This document shows, one piece after another, positions 1 to 8,579 of a stretch of 22,007 nt of DNA (positions within the stretch are counted from its first letter, which is position 1; every line of letters begins with the position of its first letter). The DNA is taken from the NCBI GenBank assembly GCA_049999725.1, contig JBNGIS010028758.1:270919-292925 (forward strand). Direction: 5' to 3'. The translations under genes and the position numbers were made by a program. The notes beneath the pieces are model-generated. The model had not been told where the DNA came from, made no database searches, and saw only the letters and a program-made list of their open reading frames with translations. The stretch comes from Haplomitrium mnioides. Its lineage: Eukaryota > Marchantiophyta > Haplomitriopsida > Calobryales.

Positions 1-21
1 TCCTGGTTCAAAGTAGTAGCT
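1..21 (+). repeat. Diverged, truncated copy A of a dispersed short repeat
   Basis: The first 22 bases match, at 19 positions, the reverse complement of bases 21965-21986 near the other end of the window. They also resemble the plus-strand copy at 6470-6501. The shared core is tggttcaaagtag. The copy is cut by the window edge, so its true left boundary cannot be seen. Confidence 0.55.
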
Positions 22-558
22 GTTGATTTCAAATTGTTTCTGCAACAACACCACTTTTTGGTTGAAGTGATGCATGATATTACCTTTAATCGACAATTCA
101 AGTTCAAGCTAAGTGATTTGAAGGCAAAGATTTGGAGCAAACAGTTTTCAATAAATGAATTTTTGTTACCTCCGGATGGTATTTTTCAGCTCAAGTGCAT
201 TCTTGAAGTGAATAGAGAACTTTTAAGTTAAAAGTTGATTCCTTTCAAGGCATATTATGAGATCAAATGAACTCAAAGAGAAGAAAGAGAAGTTGATTTA
301 GAGAAAGTGGTCTTTGCAATAAGGGACAATATAAGTGAGAAATGCTACAAGTTTTTTTTTTTTTTTTACAGATTTTGATATTCAATGGTGGAATAACTTT
401 TTTCTTGCTCAACAAGAGATTGTGGCTTACATTCTTGAAAGAAAAAGACAATGACTTGAAACAAAATTCACCTTTCCACCTTCATAACTAGCAAATACTT
501 CTAATGATTATCAAATGTTTGTCTAAGTTATCAGTTTGATGCTCAACAGACAAAGTAA
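22..558. other. Unassigned AT-rich stretch
   Basis: I recognise no gene here. A 65-codon open frame at 34-231 (plus) has no recognisable family or codon character. A run of 16 T at 352-367 could be a degraded poly(A) tail of a minus-strand insertion, but no target duplication or coding remnant supports that. Confidence 0.4.
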
Positions 559-978
559 GATGTTCAAATAGAACATATACCTTCTACACGTCGAGCAATC
601 TATGATAGAGCATCTAGGCCACGAGAAGGCATTGCTTCACATAGCACCAAATATAGGGACAACTTTGATAGCCTACATGAGATGAAAGCTAGAATAATTA
701 TTTGTCTTGTTGCATCACTTGATCCAAAAGCCTTATCATTTTGGATTGCCAAAGTCTTCAAAGTTTTGCCATTTGATGAGGAAGAACCTCCCAAACCAAA
801 ACAAATACATGTTTAATGGTTTGTTTATAAGGATGCGGATGCATTTTCTAGACAATACTTTCAAGAACAAGTAGCAACAACAAAAGGGAAATTGTTAGGT
901 CACAAGGTAGGTGATTGAAGAAGATTCTGAAAGAGCTATGTTGGAGCACAAAGAGGAGCACATTCATCAATGAGCAAC
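559..978 (+). pseudogene. Broken unrecognised ORF with a WIAKV...HVxWF segment
   Basis: One frame stays readable for 140 codons with three in-frame stops, at 814 (TAA), 916 (TGA) and 928 (TGA). The product would be hydrophilic: an Arg-rich start, a segment SFWIAKVFKV, a Pro/Glu stretch EEEPPKPK, then IHV-stop-WFVYKDADAF. The order 'FW-I-x-KV ... acidic/Pro linker ... HVxWF' resembles small beta-barrel reader-like modules (tudor or BAH type) seen in some transposon proteins. That is only an impression; I do not recognise a family. Stops at 814 and 916 would be Gln and Trp after one C-to-T or G-to-A change. The frame may continue into the next ORF after a frameshift near 1040. Confidence 0.45.
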
Positions 979-1055
979 TAAGTGGCGTCTTTGGGCTATA
1001 GGAAAGTGCTATTCTATCATTTGTCAGAGCATGACATAGAAAGTAATTGAGGACA

Positions 1056-1466
1056 ATGGAGGCAAACAAAGTTGTGTTGAAGGTATTAGAAGCATGCAAC
1101 ATCAAGTATCCGAAGGTAATTGCTGGAGCAGATTTGTTTTCAATTTTCAGGTTGAGTTCATTAGAGGATCAAGAAGAGATTGCTAAAGATTGAAAATATT
1201 TTGAATTGCATGGATCTGTAAGGGAGAATAGGGACGCTGCAGTTGGTAAGAAAACCCTAAAATTGGAGAACATTAAGGCGATAATAGAGCCAGTAGAAAG
1301 ATTTGTGGTTCAAGGGAGGAGTGGAAGATTGTCTTTCTATCTTAGTGCGCCTCCTATGGTTAAGGCCTCTATTTGTAAGGAGAGAAAATTTGTTCATTTT
1401 TTGGGATCAGCATGGCTGCAAGAAGGCATAGCAACCTTTCTTTTCTTGATCTTGAGATTTTTGTAA
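1056..1466 (+). pseudogene. Unrecognised ORF broken by one TGA
   Basis: From ATG 1056 the frame runs 136 codons to a TAA just after 1463, interrupted only by TGA at 1191, which would read Trp with one G-to-A change. The product is Lys/Glu-rich with a middle part LSSLEDQEEIAKD then KYFELHGSVRENRD, and ends in a short hydrophobic tail. I recognise no family. It lies in the same strand and just downstream of the 559-978 ORF, so the two may be parts of one decayed polyprotein. Composition and a single stop over 400 bp favour real former coding sequence over chance. Confidence 0.45.
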
Positions 1467-1835
1467 CGACTCTGACTAGTCGAGGAAAGAAAGATAAAAC
1501 AAGGGAGAAAAAGCAATATGGAAGAGTGGAGCTAATATCAAGGGCTTCTTACTCCATTCTTTGAGTGCACTTCTGTCGAGCTCAGGGTGGAGTTCTATTA
1601 CCAACCTTGGTTTTCTTGCAATTCTTGTAGCATTCTTAGTATTATTTTCTTTGACCTAAGTATCGGCAGTAGCAAAATGGGTTTGGTGTCTTGAGTTGCA
1701 AAAGTCGAAGGCAATGGGGTTGCAGGCCCCTTTCAGCTACAGATGGTGAGCTCAATGAAGGAGTAGAGGCGGGTTGAAACCTTCTGTCGACTCCTCCTAG
1801 AGTGGACTGACAAACTTTGAGACTGATGCAGGAGA
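1467..1835. other. Spacer without a gene, rich in GTCGA
   Basis: No frame shows recognisable coding character. GTCGA occurs at 1479, 1575, 1704 and 1786, far more often than chance in DNA that is otherwise CpG-poor. The same pentamer returns at 3078-3627, on the other side of the captured host-gene pieces. Confidence 0.4.
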
Positions 1836-2640
1836 GTGTACCACGTGAAGGAAGAGAAGGCAACACTAAAGAAGGATGATGAAAAGATAATGAGTGTATT
1901 AGGTGGGAAGCGAGGTGATAAATTTCAGCAATCATCTAGGGAGCTTGATGCTGAGTATAAGCGGATTGCTACTACCAATGAAGAAGCATTGAAGCAGCTC
2001 ACAGTTACTATCGAGCTGATGTTGAACAAGTAAAGGATGCCGCAGAATCAAAAGTGAAAAGGCTGCAGGAAAAGATATCTTCCTTAGAGACAGAATTGAC
2101 AAAAAGAGATGTGTCATTAGCAGCCATAATAGGAGACAAAGACACAACACTACGGAAAGCTTTGAAAGACATTTCAACACTCCAAGAATCCCTCTCATCA
2201 TTTCAAGCTGCACTGGAGGACTCTGAAGCTCGAATTCAATCTCTAAAGCAAGAAGTTGAAAAATATCATCACCAATGGCGGGGTGCGCAAAATAACTATG
2301 AGAGGTAGGTTCTCCTCCAAGCAGACACTATACGAGAACTATCAGTAACATCAGATAGAGCTGCAAAGTTGGAGCAGGAGCAAGGGACTTTACAAAAACA
2401 GGCAGAAACTACACAAGCACTACTAGCATCATCACAAGTTTCGTGGGAGATGGAGAAGCCTTCTTCTGAGAAGAAAGCGAAGGAGCTTGAAGAACATAAC
2501 CAATTGATACTTGATCGTCTAGAAGCAATGCACATAACAACTGCAGAGCATGTCAGCAAAGCATCAGGAGATGCCTCTGAGAAGCATATTTCTGAAAGTC
2601 AAGGGGAATCTGATTTACAAAGTGTTATTCGGTATTTGCT
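1836..2640 (+). pseudogene. NUA: Captured fragment of a plant NUA/TPR nuclear-pore coiled-coil protein
   Basis: About 265 codons of long heptad-rich coiled coil, matching in order the middle of plant NUA (the TPR/Mlp1 homologue that lines the nuclear basket). Landmarks are RELDAEYKRIATTNEEALKQ, SKVKRLQEKISSLE, NNYER followed by LLQADTIREL, LDRLEAMHI, and LQSVIRYL, where NUA proteins have the conserved step into YLRR. The frame shifts once near 2000: 1836-2000 is in frame 3, and 2009 onward in frame 2. It then carries a single stop, TAG 2306-2308, at a position that is Gln in the family. The region has no introns, whereas NUA genes are intron-rich, which suggests a cDNA-like source or one large exon. 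It ends abruptly at 2640, and an enolase piece begins about 35 bp later. The assignment rests on remembered family sequence; another long plant coiled coil is possible but less likely. Confidence 0.75.
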
Positions 2641-2673
2641 AACGCAGGTTTTGAGTAGGCTTTGCTCTCTAGA

Positions 2674-2868
2674 GCTGCAACCTTCAAGGAAGCCTTGAAG
2701 ATTGGAAGTGAAGTGTATCACAACTTGAAATCTGTGATTAAGAAGAAGTATGGGCAGGATGCCACAAATGTCAGAGATGGAGGTGGACTTGCGCCCAACA
2801 TTCAAGAGAACAAGGAAGGGTTGGAGTTTCTTAAAATTGCGATAGAGAAAGAAGGCTACACAGACAAG
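2674..2868 (+). pseudogene. ENO: Captured fragment of enolase
   Basis: 65 open codons match cytosolic plant enolase (2-phosphoglycerate to phosphoenolpyruvate): [31 protein letters not shown], then [12 protein letters not shown] and [10 protein letters not shown]. Only about one seventh of the 440-residue protein is present, with no barrel C-terminus. The catalytic loop, normally GDEGG, here reads RDGGG (2773-2787). The Glu that acts in catalysis is Gly (codon GGA at 2779), so the piece is non-functional even apart from its length. Both edges are abrupt: unrelated sequence leads in at about 2662, and similarity stops after GYTDK. The open frame runs on to 2937 with sequence unlike enolase. 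It lies in the same strand as the upstream NUA piece. Confidence 0.9.
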
Positions 2869-3691
2869 GCAGCAATTGAGAGGAGCTGCAAATATTTAAT
2901 CCTTGTCAAGGAGATTGATCGAGCAAGGGAATTGTAGGCTGCATGTGTTTTTTGTCCTCGTCCAACAGGTTTTGCAGAGGAGGCCCATTGAAGAAGGTCT
3001 TTGGAATGCAACAAAGAAGGCATGGCTGCATGTTTGGTTCAAAAAGGGAGGATTGTTCAAAGGGCTTCTAGTAGTTTGTCGAGTAAAGCATTTTCGGATC
3101 CAATAATGGATGAAGGTCGATTGTGAAGAGGAGCATCGATGTTGACAAGCTGTCGAATTGCAACATTCTTTCGAAGGAGTGTGGGAAGGTAAGTTTCAGA
3201 AAGTGCCAGCAGTTGTTTTCATAGTTGGGAGGATCTGTCGAGCAGCGATGGGGTGTAGTGAGAAATCTTGGAAAGGCAGCCAAAGAAAATTTTTATATGA
3301 ATTGGTGAAGGCTCTACAAAATATATGAGTCCTTCTTAGGTGGTGAAGTAGAGCAGGGGTTTGCATTCTCTTCAGCAGGCCCTACGTTGAGCAAATACCA
3401 GACTCACTCATAGCATAAATCAAGTCGACTATTTCAAGTGATCATCTGGTTGAGGGTTGCCAAATCAAGAAGCCTGGCAGATCGAATCAGAAAGTTGCAA
3501 GCACTATTGGTGGGTCGACAAGCCAACAGAGCACAAAAGAGGGCTTCATCAAGCAAACAACAAAGGATTTACTGGGTTGAGTAGAAGAAGAGCTTATTCG
3601 TTTGAGCAAGAGTAGAGCAAAAGTCGATTCATCCCTCGTCCAGCAGCAAAGAAGACAAAACGTGATTCAATATTTAAGTGAGGGCTAATGC
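2869..3691. other. Unassigned stretch between captured gene pieces, GTCGA-rich
   Basis: The frame of the enolase piece stays open to 2937 ([17 protein letters not shown], helix-like, no family recognised), then hits stops. From 3078 to 3627 GTCGA occurs seven times. The density matches 1479-1790, so the two stretches may be one host sequence split by the NUA/enolase insert. I see no convincing gene. Confidence 0.35.
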
Positions 3692-4156
3692 ATGTCCAAT
3701 AGAGCCACAAGAAGGGGGCAGAGCTGGAAATTGTTTGTAAACAGGAGAACTGATTCTTCGGAGGAAGAGAATAAGATTTTGGAGCAAGAAATGGAAAGGC
3801 AAAGAAAGGGATGGCTGGATCTATTCGGCATGAAAGATTTAGACACCCATGTTCAAAGATTGGGCTATGGATATGGTTTGATAAAGCATCAATGGAAGCA
3901 TAAGAGACCTCATTTTGTGTCCACTTCGTATGAATTCCTTAAAACTGAGCTTGAAGTAGAAGGAGCATGTAGAGCTCTCTGCTTAAGAATTATTTTCTCT
4001 GGCAAAGGAGCTGGAGTGAGATGTTTATGATTGAGTCTAGGGAATTTTATAGTGAAAAGTTGGGAGTAAAAAAGAAGTGTTGGGTATTACCAAGAGCAGA
4101 TGTGATCTGCCTACCAACCGATCTGATAGAAGGTGACAACAACCTGAATGTGGACT
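3692..4156 (+). pseudogene. Unrecognised ORF with one frameshift
   Basis: An open frame of 112 codons (3692-4030) begins with an Arg/Glu-rich segment and continues DLFGMKDLDTHVQRLGYG. Near 4015 the reading is taken over by frame 1 (EMFMIESREFYSEKLGV ... LPRADVICLPTDLIEG), open to TAA 4156. The two parts look like one former protein of about 150 residues. No domain is recognised. The same frame-1 style of sequence with scattered stops continues to about 4470, for instance an open stretch AYEKVKEAEHLDLNRRIDEK. It is not clearly part of the captured gene that follows. Confidence 0.35.
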
Positions 4157-4477
4157 AAGTCATGCAGATGTCAAAGAGGTGGACTATGCAAGTCTAAGAA
4201 AAATGGCAGTAGGCCTTGTATTGGCAAGAGGCAGATTTGTTCTAGGGGTGTGAGCTGTACAATACAACAGCAATGGAGTTGTATCTGTATGGATATAATA
4301 TGAAGAATGGTTGGATGGAAAGGGTCTGCAAGTGAGATGAATGGCAGCCTATGAGAAAGTGAAAGAAGCCGAGCACTTAGATCTAAATAGGAGAATAGAT
4401 GAAAAATTAGGATCGTGGGAATAGTATGAAGGAACTCTGGCGGTAGTTCTTTTCAGATCCTTCAAAGTGGTGGTTAT
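4157..4477 (+). other. Decayed possibly coding stretch
   Basis: Readable peptide segments with interspersed stops in frame 1 suggest more of the upstream ORF, but no family can be named and stops occur about every 20-30 codons. Confidence 0.25.
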
Positions 4478-4558
4478 GTGTGCCAATTGTGGGAGTTGAG
4501 TGGAGTAGCAGATCTGTATTCTTGTTTGAGCAGTTGGCAGGGTATTTTGTGGGCAAAG

Positions 4559-4711
4559 TGTTTGTTCGAGCTGGAGGTAGAAGACATGGAGAGAACAAGA
4601 GATGTATACAGGGGATTTCTGAACCTAATACCACACAAGAAGTTTTCTTGTGCCAAAATATGGTTGATGACTGCTCCATGTTCCATGTATATATGTCAAG
4701 TGAACAGCCAG
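4559..4711 (+). pseudogene. CRNKL1: Captured fragment of a Crooked-neck-like splicing factor (HAT repeats)
   Basis: Within a 105-codon open frame (4478-4795), residues 31-66 match one HAT-repeat pair of Crooked-neck-like 1/Clf1/Syf3, a scaffold of the spliceosomal NineTeen-related complex. The stretch EVEDMERTRDVYR followed by LNLIPHKKFSCAKIWLM is nearly the family sequence, with a Cys where many members have Phe. Weaker similarity may extend to about 4711, where the family has a short segment ending IRQLN. Only about 40-50 of some 700 residues are present. It is the third unrelated housekeeping-gene piece on this strand. The other reading frame over 4480-4716 is a shadow. Confidence 0.8.
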
Positions 4712-4799
4712 AGTAGGGCTCCTCCCCCTATACCCTGCTTTTTTCGCCCCAACAGAAATGCAAGTCCAAATTGCATATTGATGTACTTGATGTAACACA

Positions 4800-6301
4800 A
4801 ATCACCATTTTGTCTTTTGATTTTCATCTCACTTAAAAAACCAATTGAAAAAAACCACTCTTGCTACCATTAAATCAAATCGATTTAAGTACAAAAGACG
4901 TAAAGCAATCAGTAATAATGTGTTTGAAAGAAATTCAATCATTGTTATTAACATAGAAGTAGATTGTGTTAATCTTGATGAATCTTATGAAGTTGAATCC
5001 AAAGAAGTTGATACGAGTGACTAAAGTCATTTAGAAACCTCATTGTTTATTGTGTACTTTTAGTTTATTTGGTAATTTAAGTTTATTATTTTATAAAGTA
5101 CATGAGAATGTTATTAAGAAATTTTTTGAATTTCTATGTTGTAAGTTCAATTTTATCTTCTTTGAATGAAACTTAAACATTTAACAATTATTTTCATTTG
5201 GTTTGTGAAATATTTTTTGATCCAAGCTATAACTATGTTTTTTCCTTCTTTATTGTTTGCTAAAAGAGTTTAATGTTTTGGAATTGCTGAAGAGTATGTC
5301 CAAATCGACTACTTAATCTTTTGCTTGCAAAGACTTTGATTTAAAACTTGAAACCTTTAGCCCCACACTTTGACTCTCATGTAGAGCTTTGCACCCTTTT
5401 TACTTTTAGATTTCAAATCAGAAAATAGAAGCTTTAGCGTACCTAGAGTTTGTTGTGAAAAAAAGAACCTTAAGCACATCTAGACTCAGATCTAGAAGTC
5501 TAAACCATATGTTCCTATAGACTTTGATGCGCAAGTAGGAACTTTATGCGCGCAAAGAATTTGTTGTGGAAATTAAAACCTAGGTTCAACATAGTCTTTG
5601 TTGTTGAGTGTTTAGATGTTGAGCTCGGATTCCTATGCACACACAGACTTTGGTGTGGAGTATTCATATGATGAGCTCGAATTCTTATGCATGCGTAGAC
5701 TTTTGTATGGAAGTCCAAGCCTTTCACACGTACTAACTATGATATACAACCATCAACCTTCTACATACAAAGACTACCATGCAGAACTTGGATTATACAA
5801 TGCTCAAAAACTATTGTACAACTCAAAACCTTTTGTTTGGTAGACTCTAGTCAAAAATTAGAAGGTGTTGCTTGCTTATACTTTGAATTGAATCTCTCAA
5901 GCCACTAACCTTTTTGATCTTGAACAATGACTCCTTTGGATATATGATTCTCTGAATTATAAAAGATTTTAATTGCTAAAACCTTTTAAAATATGCTCAT
6001 TTTAACCTTTGTGCGCATGGATTTTCAACTACAAAAGAAAGCTTCTTTCTTATTTGAACTTGAAAATAGAGCTCCAAAATTCATGCAATGTTTTGTTTTG
6101 TTGGTTATTATGCCTTGCAATTCCAAACTCATTCCCTTGACTTCTAGTCTATTTAGGTTTCAAAAATTAAGTTCTTAAAAGCATAATATTTATACGTGCA
6201 TAGAGTTTGTGCAACCAAAATTATTTTAAAATAACTTATTCTAATGTATATTTTAATTTTTGGGCTTTGAAATGTAATCAATGATAAATGCAAGTTTCTT
6301 G
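4800..6301. other. AT-rich gene-free stretch
   Basis: No coding frame is convincing. The sequence is AT-rich, with frequent poly-purine/poly-pyrimidine runs and, around 5500-5710, a degenerate tandem repeat described separately. Short phrases such as 'tttgttgtg' and 'gtttgtgc' recur, so much of this block may be very old repeat. Confidence 0.4.
5500..5710. repeat. Degenerate tandem repeat, clearest unit 52 bp
   Basis: Two adjacent units share gagctc (5621 and 5673), tatgca/tatgc (5634 and 5686) and agacttt (5645 and 5697), each offset by 52 bp. Older, more diverged units seem to lie at 5515 and 5545 (ctatagactttgatgcgc; tatgcgcgcaaagaatttg). Each unit carries a purine/pyrimidine-alternating segment such as atgcgcgc, atgcacacac or atgcatgcg. 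The number of units is small and the edges are unclear. Confidence 0.5.
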
Positions 6302-6401
6302 NNNNNNNNNNNNNNNNNNNNNNNNNNNNNNNNNNNNNNNNNNNNNNNNNNNNNNNNNNNNNNNNNNNNNNNNNNNNNNNNNNNNNNNNNNNNNNNNNNN
6401 N
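6302..6401. other. Assembly gap of 100 N
   Basis: Exactly 100 undetermined bases, the usual placeholder for a gap of unknown size. True distance and continuity across this point are unknown. Confidence 0.99.
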
Positions 6402-6469
6402 AAATAACTTTGTTTTCTCTATTTTTTGAGCTAGAAAACCACACTTATTTTTTAATAAAAAAGGTTCAT

Positions 6470-6501
6470 GTTTTGAGTAGCCTATTCTTGTTTCAAAGTA
6501 G
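6470..6501 (+). repeat. Copy B of the dispersed short repeat
   Basis: 32 bases match the reverse complement of 21976-22007 with one difference (one G/T change near the middle). The core is ttttgagtagcctattcttg. It lies directly against the point where the Ty3/gypsy RT reading is lost, suggesting an insertion or recombination border. Confidence 0.8.
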
Positions 6502-6509
6502 CAGATGTT

Positions 6510-6780
6510 TACTCAGGTTTCCTTTTCTTGAAATCACAATTGCAAAAACTAATTGTGAGTTCTCCACAAGAAATATTAAATCTGCATCCAACAATTTTTT
6601 AATCTCTTCCTTCACTTTTTGGAAAAAAATCAGATTTAGCCGGTATTGTCTTTGCCAAATCGAAACAACATCCTCTTGCAAATGAATTCAGTGTTGATGT
6701 GTTTCAGAAGAAACTCCTTTCAAATATTTGTAACTCCATGCAAAGATATCTCAATATTCACACAATAATTTCTCATATGA
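6510..6780 (-). pseudogene. Ty3/gypsy pol: start of reverse transcriptase
   Basis: Read on the minus strand: DIFAWSYKYLKG, then HLQEDVVS, QRQYRLN, KVKEEIKKLLDADLI, VENSQLVF and ISRKG. This is the entry to the Ty3/gypsy RT domain (family pattern: DxFAWSxxDMxG ... RRxNP ... V-x-EEIxKLLxxGFIxPV ... SPIVVVxKKNG). In-frame stops replace Trp before DIFAW (6751-6753) and probably Arg before IHL (6688-6690). The reading ends at about 6510, before the catalytic motifs, where a dispersed repeat begins; RNase H and integrase are not in the window. The element is dead. Confidence 0.9.
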
Positions 6781-7183
6781 TCCTAGAATAGGTCTGGTTC
6801 TTTCCTTTGATATTTTTAAATTTTTTGGATTGGCTTTTGTTTTGGTATTCACTGTTTGAGCTTCATTTTCTTTTGAAAATCTGCTTTGAACAATTGCTAG
6901 TTCTACAAGATGGGGTAGAAAAATCACTATCACACTTAGTATTTCAATTGAATCATCTACTCCGGAAGGAAATCATCAATCATAAAAAAATTCTCACATT
7001 GAATCTCGGATCTATTTTCTTCTTTCGGATATTCCTCCTCTCTTGGCTCCAACTTTAGTCCCCCTTTGATTTTTTCAATACCATCTTCTTGAGACCATTG
7101 AAAACCAGCAGTTTTCTTTTGTCCTTTATTTCTGCTTTTGAAGACCAATCAGAAGTGTATCATGATATTTCTTCTGCTATTTC
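6781..7183 (-). pseudogene. Ty3/gypsy pol: protease-RT linker
   Basis: Low-complexity, Lys/Glu-rich minus-strand reading between protease and RT, including KISKERTRPILGSYEKLLCEY, which leads in frame into the RT entry. Another open part (6957-7148) is charged and Gln/Glu-rich, ending DDFLPE. Such linkers are poorly conserved, so the assignment rests on position and frame. Confidence 0.7.
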
Positions 7184-7610
7184 TCATTGATAAACTTCCT
7201 TTGTAAAATGCATGGTGATTTGTAGACTGTGTCCAAACATCATTTTTTTCTTCCAATCTGTAGCCCTTTGAGCTTTATATAACCAAGGTCTTTCTAATAA
7301 AAATCTATACAAATTTGGGACGAGGGGTTTAATGACTACATTTTCCATATAGAAAGTCACTCCGCCAATTATTGTTGGAACTTCCTTCAATGTCCCTATT
7401 GGAGTTACTCAGGTTTGATCCGCCATTTAGACAAACTTACGAGTAAGCTTAAGTCATCAGACTTCCAAATCATTCATCATTTTCTCAATCATAATATTGA
7501 CTCAAGATCCTCCATCAATATGTACAACTCAAACTATACACCTCGTAATTTGATTATAAAATTTTGGAGCACCCATATTATCACACACTTCTATGTTCTA
7601 AGTATGAACT
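7184..7610 (-). pseudogene. Ty3/gypsy pol: retropepsin-like protease
   Basis: The minus strand reads, in one frame, the active-site segment IDGGS (7505-7519), then VNIM, MADQT, VTPIGTLKEVPTIIGGVTF, VVIKPLVPNLY, LLERPWLYKAQRATDW. This is the standard layout of the plant gypsy aspartic protease: catalytic D-(S/G)-G, flap region, hydrophobic strand and the LLGRPWL ... DW box. Stops interrupt it after IDGGS (7502-7504), in DLEV-stop-stop, before MADQT and after it (7409-7411). The last is most likely a former CGA Arg. Frame and order join it to the RT entry below. Just above 7610 the copia reading takes over. Confidence 0.85.
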
Positions 7611-7639
7611 GTAGGAATTACAAGGTTTTACATACAACC

Positions 7640-8570
7640 CGTTGCTAAACGTTGCACCATAGGTGATGTGATTGGATTAGATTTGTCCATATTGAATTGT
7701 TTAAGGATTTTCTTAGTATAAGTACTCTGATGCATCAATATGCCATCATTGAGATATTCAAATTGTAATCCTAAAAAATACTTGGTCTTACCAATATCCT
7801 TCATATCAAAATTTTTCTTAAACATAGAAATAGTTTGCTCAAGTAAGGATTGGTGACCAAAACGGTTTATATCATCAATATATAATGCAATAATTATAAA
7901 TTATTTATCAACATTTTTTATGAATAAACTTGGTGCAAAGTCATCAAAGTGAAAACCCATGGCTATCATCTCCTCATAAAATCTATGATACCATACTCAA
8001 CCACTCTACTTAAGTCCATAAATAGATCAAAGGATTTGGATTGCATATCCACCCTTGGTCAGAGGCATAGATTGATGCATATGGAGGACAATAGGTCTTT
8101 TCTCCCTAGAGTGCATCTCATGAACTATAGGTCCTTACCCAGTACTACCACCACATGGTGTAATGATAATCGATGGTAAAGAGGTAGATGGGTCGCTAGA
8201 TGGTTTACGTTTAGCAACATTCTCCCCCTTAATATGATAGATATTCCATGCAATAAGCTATGAGAGAGCTTTCATGTAGATTTGGGTATCTAAAAGCCCG
8301 TATAGGTATACTATCACAACATCCATCTGATGTGTATTGAGCTCATGTCTTAGGGAAAAGCCTACTAAGAACTGGTATGTGATAGCATCTATAATTGGGG
8401 TATATGTGAGATCGAAGTCTCTTCCAAGTTTCTTTGTAAAGCCTTTGGCTACTAGACATGCCTTATATCTGACAAATTTTCCTTTTTCATTTTGTTTTTT
8501 CACAAAGATCCACCTATATCCGATTAAATTAGCATAAGAGTGAACATGGACTAAAGGTCTAAATACCTTC
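7640..8570 (-). pseudogene. Ty1/copia reverse transcriptase (RVT_2), truncated
   Basis: Minus strand. N-terminal part (8570-8258): LIGYRWIFVKKQNEKGKF, VRYKACLVAKGFTKKLG, then THQMDVVIVYLYGLLDTQIYM. This includes the first catalytic Asp in QMDV. The 8257-8050 stretch is disordered. From about 8047 the frame resumes with IYGLK, stop, SG, stop, VWYHRF (family LYGLKQSGR), FDDFAPSLF, and the catalytic ALYIDDI; the YIDD box is at 7871-7882. It closes with FDMKDIGKTKYFLGLQFEYL and KKILKQFNMDKSNPITSPMV. Two stops (8006-8008, 7997-7999) replace Gln and Arg. The reading ends at about 7640: RNase H and the 3' LTR are missing. Confidence 0.93.
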
Positions 8571-8579
8571 TTTGACAGA

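Noticed and set aside
34-231. 65-codon open frame at the window start
   Set aside because: No family, no supporting context, and length expected by chance in this amount of sequence.
352-367. Poly-T run as the tail of a processed retrocopy on the minus strand
   Set aside because: No coding remnant or target duplication accompanies it; the captured gene pieces are on the plus strand and more than 1.4 kb away.
4480-4716. 78-codon open frame overlapping the Crooked-neck piece
   Set aside because: It is another frame of the recognised HAT-repeat match and has no similarity of its own.
5500-5710. Possible CRISPR-like array
   Set aside because: Units are adjacent and diverged, without constant repeats separated by unique spacers, and the window is plant nuclear DNA.
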